Assembly (NCBI RefSeq): GCF_000004825.1
Contig: NW_008805066.1
Coordinates: 558,001-622,000, forward strand
Reading direction: 5' to 3'
Length of the DNA stretch: 64,000 nucleotides
DNA from: Heterostelium album PN500
Taxonomy: Eukaryota > Evosea > Eumycetozoa > Acytosteliales > Acytosteliaceae
The translations under genes were made by a program, and so were the position numbers. Of the stretch, positions 44,671-54,870 are shown one piece after another; within the stretch, counting starts at the first letter, position 1; each line of letters starts with the position of its first letter. Below the pieces are notes generated by a model. The model was not told the origin of the DNA and did not search any database. It saw only the letters and a program-made list of their open reading frames with translations.

Positions 44671-44725
44671 TATTGTTATTGTTACTGTTATTGTTACTGT
44701 TATTGTTACTGTTATTGTTACTGTT
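44671..44725. repeat. 12-bp tandem repeat (TATTGTTACTGT) about 4.5 units
   Basis: Four to five exact copies of a 12-base unit in direct array, between two coding relics on the minus strand. In one frame it would encode repeated Asn/Ser residues, but it lies outside any frame I can support. Confidence 0.8.
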
Positions 44726-44936
44726 GACTATCTCAAATTAAATAACTATTGTTTGATCATTTTTTTTTTTTGTTAAAGTTATCAAAATAAATTTTTTTTT
44801 TTAGAATTTTTGAAATTAATGTGTAAAAATCTCGACAAATTGTAAAAAAATGATAACTACAGAAGCACACCTTGAATTTTTACTATGATCAAAATGGACG
44901 TTTCAAAAGTGAAAAACTTTTTTCACACACTGATTT

Positions 44937-45449
44937 GTGTGGTGCCCATGACAATTACGAAACAATCTTGGTGTGAAACATCATCATTCTCTTCTATTGT
45001 GGAAACTCCATCGATGGTGTCTTGATCATCACATACATCGCTTTGTGATATATCATCTGATAGTAATCTACTTGACAAAATTATATTAGCAATCGCTTCG
45101 TCATTTCCATTATATTCATCTATTTCATTTACAACATCACTAGTTGTTTGTGTGGTTTGTTGAACCTGCTGTCGTCTTGAACCATAAATCTGTCTTATTC
45201 TTTCTCTATAGTTTAAAATTCTAATCTTGCGTGCGAGTTTTGTTCAAAATTGACAAACACCTCTTCCAACACAGAATCTTTGAATTCTTTTTTGTTAGGA
45301 AAGCATAGCTTGAAAACGGAATGAGCACTACCAAAAGAAATTCTGGATTCGCGATCGTTACTTGTTAAATAGCTTTCAGTATAAGAAAATATACAAATCA
45401 TTTTTTTCCATTAACAGTTTTGCCATTGAGTGATTATTTGTTGCACTCA
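44937..45449 (-). pseudogene. Broken unrecognised gene
   Basis: From 45449 the minus strand reads MSATNNHSMAKLLMEKNDL, then needs a one-base shift to SYTESYLTSNDRESRIS and LCFPNKKEFKDSVLEEVFVN, then another shift to LARKIRILNYRERIRQIYGS and RRQQVQQTTQTTSDVV, ending acidic with QDCFVIVMGTTQISV and TGA near 44937. Each segment has coding-type composition. The two shifts mark it as decayed. The basic RxRxxNYRERIRxIYGSRRQQ part is reminiscent of DNA-binding or coiled regions, but I do not recognise a family. Confidence 0.45.
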
Positions 45450-45498
45450 TTTTATTTATTTTATTTAGTCTATGTGATGCTATAAATTAATTAATTTG

Positions 45499-45905
45499 TT
45501 AGTAATGAGCGGTGTGAGAGGCGAGAAGAAAGAGAAGGAGAAGAAGAAAGTGTAAATATAATACAAGACAAGATAAGAAGAGAGTAAAGTAATAGGTTAG
45601 TAAGCCGTTCTTAAGATAGTTTGATTGTGATAATGCGATTTGTAGATTACCTTTATTTTTGTCTTTAATTCGTTCTTGAATTTCGGTCCACAAAATTTTG
45701 CCAAATCGTTTGTCACTGCAATAGTCTGCGAAGTCGTCCTTGTCCTTGGCAATGTACAGGAGTTGTTGTCCTGTTCTAATATCATATTCTGATGTATTGG
45801 CAGTCTTTTCATTGGGAGATGGAGTATTTGCTTTATTGAAAGCTATCCACTCGATGGAATGCTTGGTTGACCATGCGGTGACTACGTAAAGTAAATAATA
45901 GGTTA
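45499..45905 (-). pseudogene. Orphan open frame, possible exon or gene fragment
   Basis: The minus strand is open from an acceptor-like ACGTAG near 45895. It reads VTAWSTKHSIEWIAFNKANT, NEKTANTSEYDIRTGQQLLY, IAKDKDDFADYCSDKRFGKI and LWTEIQERIKDKNKG. There is a possible donor (GTAATC) at about 45651; beyond it the frame runs on into the 75-bp repeat and ends at 45499. The first 80 residues look like real protein. No start codon in frame and no known family. It could be one exon of a lost gene, flanked by short direct repeats. Confidence 0.4.
45502..45576. repeat. 75-bp direct repeat, second copy
   Basis: This is the partner of 43272-43346, with one difference. It is followed at about 45583 by GTAAAGTAATAGGTTAGT, which itself recurs in near-identical form at about 45887-45908, on the other side of the next coding relic. 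Confidence 0.85.
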
Positions 45906-46398
45906 GTCATTTTATGCAAATGCATTATAATGATGTTCATGCTGATATAAAAATTGATTTATTCAGTTTTATATTGGGATGGTGTAAACCATCAAATTTT
46001 TCTTTTTTTTTTTTTTTTACAGTTTTTACTTCTTCATAATTCTTCAAATTGATTGCTATTATGATTATTATTATAATTATTTTAGTTATTGTTATATTAT
46101 AGATTATTAAGTTGATGAGAATACTGATGATTGAATTGGTTAATTGAAAATGAAGAAATGAAAATGAGGAAATAATAGTTGGCTGACTTAATAAATGAAA
46201 GATTGGCAAGGTAGGTATCTTGGAATATGTAACTCCCTCATTATGCCACCTTGATGTATGTTATCTCATTGGAAACAAGTGAATGATGTCAATCGAAACT
46301 ACAGTTGGAGGGGGGTCTGAAAGAATCATACAATTTCCCAATCATTCTTCAATTTTCTTTTTTCCAAACAGATACATAAAAGAAGAAGTATAACAACA

Positions 46399-47351
46399 AT
46401 GAGCACACAACAAACATTATCTAAATTAAGTCATCATTCAATTAAACAACATCCAGAGCTATACCATACAACTGTACTTGGAAAGAAGACATTGATTCAC
46501 CATCCAGAGTCAAATATAGCAGAGACATCACATCAAGTAAGATGGCAATTAGATCCTGTTTCATTGCACCTGGTCCATTCACTAACAACCCGATCTTGTT
46601 TAGATTATCACCAAACTATTGCTATCAGATAGAGACTGCATTCTTAGAGTTAGAGATATCAAATACAGATCCTACTTATCCAGTTACACCTGTAATTGGT
46701 CCATATCTCATTGATCGTATAGAGATTGGTGTAAATGGAGATCCAAATCTAGTTCAAACATTGTCATCCGATTGGTTGTATAGTACTCTTCCAATCAAAT
46801 GAAGGAATTGAGTGCATTCAATGCATTGAACCTCGATATTAACTCCTATTCTAATCCACAACCAATTAATGAGGTCAAGATCCAGTATCTATCTCACTTC
46901 CATTGACATTATCACTTCTCCAACATATCAATCCACAAAGTATTGATAAAGACATCCTTATCAGTGTATATCCAAGAGCAAACCCAATCAGACCAGAGGA
47001 TACTGGTAATGATGGAAAGTTGGTATTCTCATCGATTAGTTGGAGATTGACATCAAAGAGGAATGATCTCATCGAGACATCACATAGATCATTGTTGAAA
47101 CAAAATCATTTGAAGATACCTTACATGAATGTACAATCGATGACATGGTCTGGAAGATTAAGATCTGGAGTTATGACAGAGAGACGTAATTGGGTAGGTC
47201 ATAGTCAAAGATATCACAACTGGATCTCGGTATCCACTTCAACGATCTTCTCTCTCACGTCATCTTCGATAAAGTACAATGGTGTATAAATGGACATCTC
47301 TGAATATTATCACTTTGTCAGATCCAGACATTTTATTATACAAGTATATAA
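46399..47351 (+). pseudogene. Frameshifted relic resembling a double-jelly-roll major capsid protein
   Basis: Coding-like sequence runs for about 950 bp with at least three frame changes (near 46555, 46800 and 46880) and probably more after 47150. Recognisable segments in order are MSTQQTLSKLSHHSIKQHPE, APGPFTNNPILFRLSPNY, GPYLIDRIEIGVNGDPNLVQ, SDWLYSTLPIK, DPVSISLPLTLSLLQHIN, DILISVYPRANP, LVFSSISWRLTSKR, and LGIHFNDLLSHVIF in another frame. The IDRIEIxVNG strand, an extended LPLTLSLL strand, the LxFSSISW strand, and FNDLLSHVIF near the end resemble major capsid proteins of Polintons, virophages and Polinton-like viruses. This is a by-eye resemblance and is not certain. No intact protein can be made. 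Confidence 0.4.
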
Positions 47352-47353
47352 AA

Positions 47354-47819
47354 TGACATCAAGAGATAGAATCAAGTATGCTCAACGATTGAGAAGTGAA
47401 GACCCAAGTAGATATGGAGTTGTATGATCAGAACCTGGAGATCGTGGATATGTAAAAGATGGATGGAAGAGAGCAATTGCAGATGCGAGTGAGAAGTACA
47501 GAATTGATACTGGAAGACCAAGATCAACAAAGTCGAGCAAGATAAAGAGTCTTACTCCTGAAGTAAAGAAGGAGTACAGGAGATATATCTCCATGAACTT
47601 AGAGACTTGAAGAGAGAATATTCAGCAAGGACAGGTGGAGCAGTTAGAGCACCAAAGACTAGACCAAATCCATATGGATATCTCATAAGAGATCAGCAGA
47701 GGGAAACAATCATGGAGGTGGAGTATCTAAACGATTGAGGAGCTAGTATTAAGAATGGATGGTCTATGAGCAAGTGGATGGTAGGTCTCAAACCAAGTGG
47801 TTGGTCTCATTCTCGATAG
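47354..47819 (+). pseudogene. Small basic protein relic downstream of the capsid-like gene
   Basis: Reads MTSRDRIKYAQRLRSEDPSR, an internal TGA at 47428, then KDGWKRAIADASEKYRIDTG, RPRSTKSSKIKSLTPEVKKE, a stop and frame change near 47610, then EYSARTGGAVRAPKTRPNPY, GYLIRDQQRE and, after another stop, NGWSMSKWMVGLKPSGWSH. The protein is very basic and Gly/Arg-rich, as DNA-packaging or minor virion proteins often are. It follows the capsid-like relic on the same strand with almost no gap, which suggests they came from one element. No specific family is recognised. Confidence 0.4.
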
Positions 47820-48112
47820 AAAGATCTCTGTTTCTCTCTTCTTCTCTCCTCCCTTTCCCAAAATGATGAAGAAAATGGGAGATAAAGTAGAGATAATTGA
47901 TCTGGACCATTAATCTCTTAAAGATATTATCCTCTTATATTGAAAAAGAAGAAACAATACAATGGAATCAAATCAAACTGAATATGTCAATCTAAGGATG
48001 AGTAAGGATGTGTACCTCCTCATAATGATAACATGATCACCTAGGTGGAATATTGATATCATTACTATAAATAACTTAATTTTTTTATTTTATTTATTTT
48101 TTTTTTTTGTTT

Positions 48113-48272
48113 AGTTTAAGGTCAGGTACCAAAAACTATGTCCAAAATGTAAAAGGTGTCCAATGTAGTCCAACTCTTCTCAAGGAAATAGATTTCTTAG
48201 AAAGACGTTCTCATTCTCGATATGGTGCCAGAGTAAAGACCTACCTTTTCGACGAATATAATACATCCCAAG
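48113..48272 (+). pseudogene. Orphan exon-like open frame
   Basis: Bounded by an acceptor-like TTTGTTTAG at about 48104-48112 and a GTAAAT donor at 48273. It encodes about 53 residues including VQNVKGVQCSPTLLKEIDFL, ERRSHSRYGARV and KTYLFDEYNTSQ. There is no neighbouring exon to join on the plus strand. It may be a displaced exon of a host gene. No family is recognised. Confidence 0.3.
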
Positions 48273-48382
48273 TAAATATAATATAAAGCGCTTATTTAAA
48301 TTCATTCATTTATTAACAATTATTTTTATTTTATTGTTTTTAAAACGATTTTTTTATACAATCAATCTATCTGTTTATCTGT

Positions 48383-50001
48383 CTATGGTCCGTTGTAACG
48401 AATGGCAACGATTGAATCGGAACCATCATTAGAGACCAAGAGACATTCGGCAACACCAGCACCGCATGGAGCTAAACGACCGAGTGAAACAGGACGGAAT
48501 GACCACGAGTCACCAGTGGAAGTTGGAACACCACCAAAGAACTTGGTGAGAGTTGCATTCACTGGGTTATGATTGACATCGGTGACAATGTGTACCACTT
48601 GATAACCGGTCGATGGTTGACGATTCCACGATCCGTGCAATGCAACGAACAATCCTTTGTCATATGGTGGTTGGAATGTAGTTGAACTCCAAAAGAACAA
48701 ATCTAATGGTGCGGTGTGAGCTGGCATACAATACTTTGGACGTACTACATTGGCTTGATTGAAACACCATGTATCACTAACATAATAATAATAATAAATG
48801 GTTAACTTTCTATTTTTGGTAATATTGTTATCTTAATACTAGTAGTATCTACTTACTCAGCAGAAGTCATACCAAAATTGGCACCTACACCCTTTGATTT
48901 TGCAGGTGGAAGATATCCTTCACTCCAACATCTCGGATAACCATAGAACTAATTAGTAAACAATTAACAATTATAATTGAATAGTTAGCTATTGTAATGA
49001 ATTATAAAAGTTGTTACTTACTGAACCCGGTGAATCAAAAAGGTTGACTTCTTCACATGGATTGGTAATATGAGCATCTGGTACCAAATCGGTTCTTTGC
49101 AAGTTATCGATACCATTTTCTACACCCCACAATCTTCCGGTTGGATCGAATCTCAAACCGACTTCATTTCTGCAACCATCGGCATGAACGACACAGCTAG
49201 CCAAGGTAATAGGTAGAGTGGCAGTGCTAGCATCACAATAGTATACTCTAGCTCTTGCTGAATTTGGATCTACATTAGCATTACTTCCGATACTACAATT
49301 TAAAAATAATAATTAGTTATCTATTGTTTTAACAAACAATTAATGGATATGATGATGATCATTTATTCTTACCTAAGATAAAACTTTAGATTATCAACCA
49401 TTGCGACAGTTCTAGTTGAGTGACCGGCGGTTGGCATACCATTGAGAACTACTTGTGCAGTACCGAGACTGGTTCTATTACCTGGTGTATACTTCCAACG
49501 ATAGACAGTGGATGCACTTGTAGCATAGAGATATCCACCATATACTGTTACACCATGATTCAAACCACTAGCAGTTGCTATAAAAAAATAAAAGTAATTA
49601 ATAAATAAACCAATATGAATGTTTAAACAATCATACCTAAAGTTGCCTTTTCACCAGTGTTAATAACACCATTGTTATTTGTATCATATAATACAGTGAT
49701 AACACCGTTGTCTGATACCAAGACATCACCATTACTAGCAACATAGAGTTGTCTTGGTTTGCTTAGACCAGTAGCGTACTCCCACGCACAGTAGCCTGGT
49801 GGAACAACATAAGCTGATCCCGAAATGGTTGTTGCACATGCTGGAGGTGTTTGTGATTTACACAAACCAATAAATATAACTAAAAATAAATAAATGAGCA
49901 AAAGAAAGAAATTGTTTAATATTTTACCAATATTAGTTATAATATAACTTTAAGATAAAAAAAAAAAGATACATACATAATAATACAATTGATTTTATCA
50001 T
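48383..50001 (-). CDS. Secreted quinoprotein (PQQ-type) sugar-dehydrogenase-like protein
   Basis: Six exons starting MIKSIVLL at 50001 join in frame to a signal peptide (MIKSIVLLFIFIGLCKS). The mature protein has beta-propeller features of the soluble glucose/sorbosone dehydrogenase family: LSKPRQLYVASNGDVLVSDN, DTNNNGVINTGEKA, LNHGVTVYGGYLYATS, CRNEVGLRFDPTGRLWGVEN, YCMPAHTAPLDLFFWSS, the hallmark LFVALHGSWNR, and a final strand LLVSNDGSDSIVAIRYNGP. Family enzymes use PQQ or a calcium site to oxidise sugars, and eukaryotic members include HHIP-like secreted proteins. Several cysteines suggest extracellular folding. Substrate and cofactor cannot be told from the sequence. It is divergent from the PSI gene across a 2.1-kb spacer. 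Confidence 0.82.
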
Positions 50002-52145
50002 TTGTTTGAATATAGGTAAATTAATGATTTGAAATTCAATGTAGTTGTGTTGAGTGTTGATGACATTTTATAGCAAGTAGGTCATTCATATCTCCACTGA
50101 TAGTGATCAGGAATGAAAGAGATATTAATAATATTATTCCATTTGACTCCAAGCGTGCTGCAGCTTGTAGTTAGATTAAAAACAAAACAAAACAAACCAA
50201 AGCAAAACAAATCAAAAACAACCAATCCAATCAAAATGAAATTGCCCAATATATATTAGTTTCATTATGCTAAACCTAATCGATGGTCAAACGGATGGTA
50301 TGTTTTCATACCAACTCATACAATTTTCCTACAAAAAATTTTTTTGTAACTTCACAAAAAATCTTTTTTTTTTTTTTTTGTTTTTGGTTTTCTAAACTTA
50401 TTATAATGTTCTTTATTTGATGATGTTATTCATATAAATTTAATGAAAATCAATATTGGTTGTGTTGGTACTTTGGGATTCTCTTAACAAATACATACGA
50501 GATAGTTTTGCAAACCAATCAAGTTGAAAGTTAAACATTTTAAGAATAAGTAAATAATAATAATTCAATAAAGAATCATAGTTTTTAACTGTTGTTAGAA
50601 TTTGATTCTCTTAAAATAATGGTAAGAACGATATTAAAGTTCTTTTCTTAGAATTGAACAACTTCGTTGAGTTGAAGGTGCAATATTAAAAAAAAAAAAA
50701 AAAAAAAAGAGTATCAATCTGTTTAGATAGCAATCACTCTAAAGTCAATCTATCTCGTCTGTTCTAATGATTATAGGTTGAATTAGAATCGTAGACATCT
50801 AACCACAATCATACTTGAAGTATTACAAAAGCAATCTTCAGATATCTAGTCAATGGCCTTATGAGAATAGAAAAGGTTGATATCCAAGTGATCATACAAT
50901 CACAATATATGTATGTTTAGTTAGATAGCTAAACAGTGGATTACATACTCACACATACTAAAGAATTAAATAGAAATATATTTACCTAGTATTATATTAT
51001 TTCAGTCTTTTGTCTATTAAAATAACTAATAATATTATAAATTTAACAATAATAATAATTATATTTTGAGGTGCAAAGCAATAATCTAGAGATCCAATTT
51101 ACCAAAAATAGTACAATGTTACATGTCATACAAAGATATGTATAACTATGTTATCATATTTATTAATGATATCATCATTATTTTTATTATAGTCGTAAAA
51201 TAATATTGATGATAACCTTTTGTTTATTTTTTGTAATTTATATTATTATTTGAATATAATGCCAAACCTAAAGGTATGATTTCAAATTAATAGTTATCTC
51301 AAAGTGAATTGAGAGGGTTCTTCTATTTAAAATTAATCATTGTGCATTGAAAATAAAACAAATAAATAATATCATGTCATTGCTACTAAAACAACAATGT
51401 CAAACAACGAATTTGTAACTAAATATAAATCAAGTGTTATTTGATTTGATTGAACACACTTAATAAACATGTTGATATTTATAACAATTATTTTATTTTC
51501 GTGATTGTGGTGGTGGTAAAAATTATTAGTGGTTGCTGATTTAAACCAATTGATTTTTCCTAAGATCTACTTGTGATGAATGTGATGTGTGGGGGTATTG
51601 ATATTGGACATTCACGAAAAAAGAGAATTCCAATGAATTCAATATATTTAGTAATATACGGTTTTTTTAAACACCACCAAAATGATATACTCTAATTTAG
51701 AAATACTACTATTAAAAGGAAATCAATTAAATATTGACCCATCCAAGATTGCTTTTTATAATATAAATACAAACTAATGGGTGATTAATGAAAGATGACC
51801 AATTTTAATTACCATAATCAATCGCAACGAGATGTGATTGAATAGTTTGTTCATTGTTCACCACATCTACCACTCACTCTCCATATGGAGAATGTCATTG
51901 GATTGACATTGATTGGAACGGATTGCTTTGCTTAGTATAGTATGGTCGGACAAAAGTGCGACTATAAGTGAATCTAAAAATATTATCTCTATATATACGA
52001 TAACCTGAATTTGGGATCAAACAAATAAATCTCGAATATTGGTTTCTTCTTTTCCTGGATTATAAACCAATTTCAATATCTAAAAAGTCTTTTCACTCTT
52101 TAACCTCTCCATATCTAAATATATCTATTTCCTATTTTATAAACT
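50002..52145. other. Divergent intergenic region of quinoprotein and PSI genes
   Basis: About 2.1 kb that must hold both promoters. Visible items are an A run at about 50689-50708, CAAAACAAAAC repeats near 50183-50215, and a CA-rich stretch CACCACATCTACCACTCAC at about 51859-51877 that recalls the CA-rich elements of prespore promoters. It is followed by the 12-bp palindrome CTCCATATGGAG. No gene is seen. Confidence 0.45.
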
Positions 52146-54464
52146 ATGAAATTTAAATTTATATCCAAAAATAAATATATATTATTTATATTAATATTTA
52201 TAGTAATAAAAGGTAAACTATTAAATACTATACCATTTTGATATCCTCCATGTAACTTATTAATAAGTTAAATTTCTTCTTATCTTTTTTATAGTTCAAT
52301 CAAATGATAATATAAAACAATTGGAAGTTACAATATATGATCACCATCCAAGTTTAAATCCTGATTTCGAATATCCATTGAGTCATGGTGAGATTACCAG
52401 AGGACTTGTTTCCAAGACCCTGGTGAATGGTCTACCTGCTTTCGTTGGTCGTCCTCTCGAAGGTGCCATTAACAATGCCTCTACCTTTAATAGCTGGTTT
52501 GTCAATACACCCGGTATCAATATACCAATCAACACCAAGCTTACTTTGACCCGATCCAACACCGATGAGAGTCGCTACATTCTAATGGACGACTATTTCT
52601 TCCCCATCGACAACAAAGGTTGGGATGAAATAAAATTACCAAACGGAAGCTATCAATATCTCCGATACACCGACCAGTGGTCAAAGATATCTTGGGATCC
52701 ACAACAAGCATACAATGGTCAGTATCACAACTTCCATTTCTGTTTGCATGCAAGTGCAAGTTTCGACTACAAGGGTAATGAAGTGTTCACCTTCAAGGGT
52801 GACGACGATGTCTGGGTCTATGTAAACGGACAGCTTATTGTCGATCTTGGAGGTATTCATCAGATGGAGAATGCCAGTGTTGACTTTTCCACTCTTGGAA
52901 TAAAGAAGGGTGATCGTTGCAAGTTTGATTTCTTCTATTGTGAACGTCATACCGATCGTTCAGAGATTGAAATTGAAACTGAACTTGAGTTTTACTGTGC
53001 CTACAAAGATTATTGTGGTGCTTGTCAAGGAACTGGTACCAGCTGTTGTGATGCACCAAGAGACTGTGACGATGGAAATCCATGTACTCTCGATCTCTGT
53101 CCAACTGACTATAGCAACGACGCTCTGAAGCACGATAACTGGAGAAACCATTGCATTCACAAAGCCATCGATTGCACACCTTCCAACAAATGTGAGATGG
53201 CAAGCTGTAGTCATTCAACAAACGGTACTTGCCAGCGTAGTCCACTTGTCTGTCGTAGCATTCCATGTAAGATAGCGGAGTGCAATAAAGATTTCGGATG
53301 TCAATACAAAGATAAGGTGTGTGGTAGCAGTGATCAATGTACTCAAAACAAATGCTCCAACGACAGCTGTATTGAAGTTAAAACCGACTGTAATGATAAT
53401 AATCCATGCACTGCTGATTCATGTGACCCAATTGTTGGTTGTACTCATATTAAAAAAGGTAACTAGAAAAAGTTAAAAAATAATTTAACAATCATTTTTG
53501 GCGCCATCTATTAATTTTTTTATTGACTATTTGTTATTTTCTAGATTGTGATGATAATAATCCATGTACTTCAGATTCTTGCGGATCAGATGGTAAATGT
53601 GTAAATAGTGCGATTGCAAATTGTACTGCTTGTGCATGTCCAGCTGCAACCAAGTGTGATACATTCATTTGTAATGCCAATGGAAGTTGTGAGGTTACTC
53701 CAAAGTTGGTGAGTGATGGCAATGCCTGCACAATCGATAAATGTGATCCAAAGACAGGTGAAATGACATTCACACCCAACAAATGCAACAATACCGATCC
53801 TTGTCAGAACTATGTATGCAACCGACTGACCGGTGAGTGTGTAGGTGTGCAAATGAACTGCGACGATTCGAATGAATGTACTGCCGATGGTTGTCTCTCA
53901 GGTTCGTGTGTTCACGCTCCAAAGTTGTGTGACGACCAAGATGCATGCACCATCGACAGCTGTTCCTCCACCAACGGAACATGTATTCACACCCCAATGG
54001 TTTGTCCACAAGTCGATATTTGTAACATTGGATATTGTCATCACGGTAAGTGTATGACTAAACCGGTGGAGTGCAAACAACCAAAGTCATTCTGCAAGAT
54101 TGGCGTATGTGATTCTCAAGCCGGTTGCATAGAGATTCCGAGAGCTTGTATTCCCGACGATTCCAAATGCCAGAAGGGATGGTGTGACGAAGAGAAACAG
54201 AAATGTGAATACAGATCGTACGACCCACTGCCTTTTGCCTGTCAATCGATCGCAGTCAAAGCTGGAGTTGCAATTGGTGCCGCTGCAATTGCAGGAATCG
54301 TAATAGGAGGTGCTGCAGCAATAGCACTGGCTGCATTCGGAGGAAAGAAAGGTTACGACTACTGGAAGAATCAACAAACTCAAAAGATGTCTGTTTCCAA
54401 CCAGAATCCATTATATGAAGAAGCTCCAACAGGTGGAGTTAATCCATTGTACGGTGATAGTTAG
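52146..54464 (+). CDS. PSI-family PA14 slime protein, type I membrane
   Basis: Three exons (52146-52212, 52295-53458, 53545-54464) give 716 residues. Signal peptide MKFKFISKNKYILFILIFIV. The fibro-slime motif TIYDHHPSLNPDFE is near residue 34, and a PA14 domain at about 130-250 contains FTFKGDDDVWVYVNGQLIVD, LGGIHQ and KKGDRCKFDFFYCERHTDRS. A long array of CTDC cysteine repeats follows (CDDGNPCTLDLC, CNDNNPCTADSCDPIVGC, CDDNNPCTSDSCG, CDDQDACTIDSC). Near 660-690 an Ala/Gly/Ile-rich transmembrane helix (GVAIGAAAIAGIVIGGAAAI) leads to a short tail with two NPLY motifs. This is the architecture of Dictyostelium PSI (prespore-cell-inducing) proteins. PsiA has been reported to be shed and promote prespore differentiation; this member's role is not shown. 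Confidence 0.92.
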
Positions 54465-54870
54465 ATATTTTATAAAACAAATCATCAGATATTAAAAATA
54501 TATATAAATAAATCATAAATAAATGTAAATTTAACTAGTTATTGTTTTTTGTTTTTCTTTAATGTGATACAATTTACACACTGCGAAATACACAAATATA
54601 CATGTGTAGTTAGTTACATAAACTTTATTATTTTCCATGGATACAATCGTCGAAGATGAAATGCTGAATCATACTTTAATCTATCGAATTTATAATAAAT
54701 AAATAATACTGGAGATATTTTAGTGTTGTTACTTTTTGGTTGTTGTTGTAGTAGTTGTTTGTTAACATCTAAATTATATATAAATATATAGAGATTATTA
54801 TTATTATAGTTTTATCATTTTTCTTTAAAGGTGTTAAAAGATAAGACACCTTCTATTATTAAATATATAT
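54465..54870. other. Convergent intergenic region
   Basis: The 3' flanks of the PSI gene (plus) and the TVP38-like gene (minus), with AATAAA-like signals soon after the PSI stop. No gene seen. Confidence 0.5.

Noticed and set aside
50002-52145. Search for a CArG or other named promoter box upstream of the PSI gene
   Set aside because: CCATATGG has only four central A/T bases and does not meet the CArG definition; the CA-rich stretch is too generic to call.
52541-54383. Several minus-strand frames opposite the PSI gene
   Set aside because: They are shadows of a Cys/Asp-rich coding sequence; the plus-strand protein is unambiguous.
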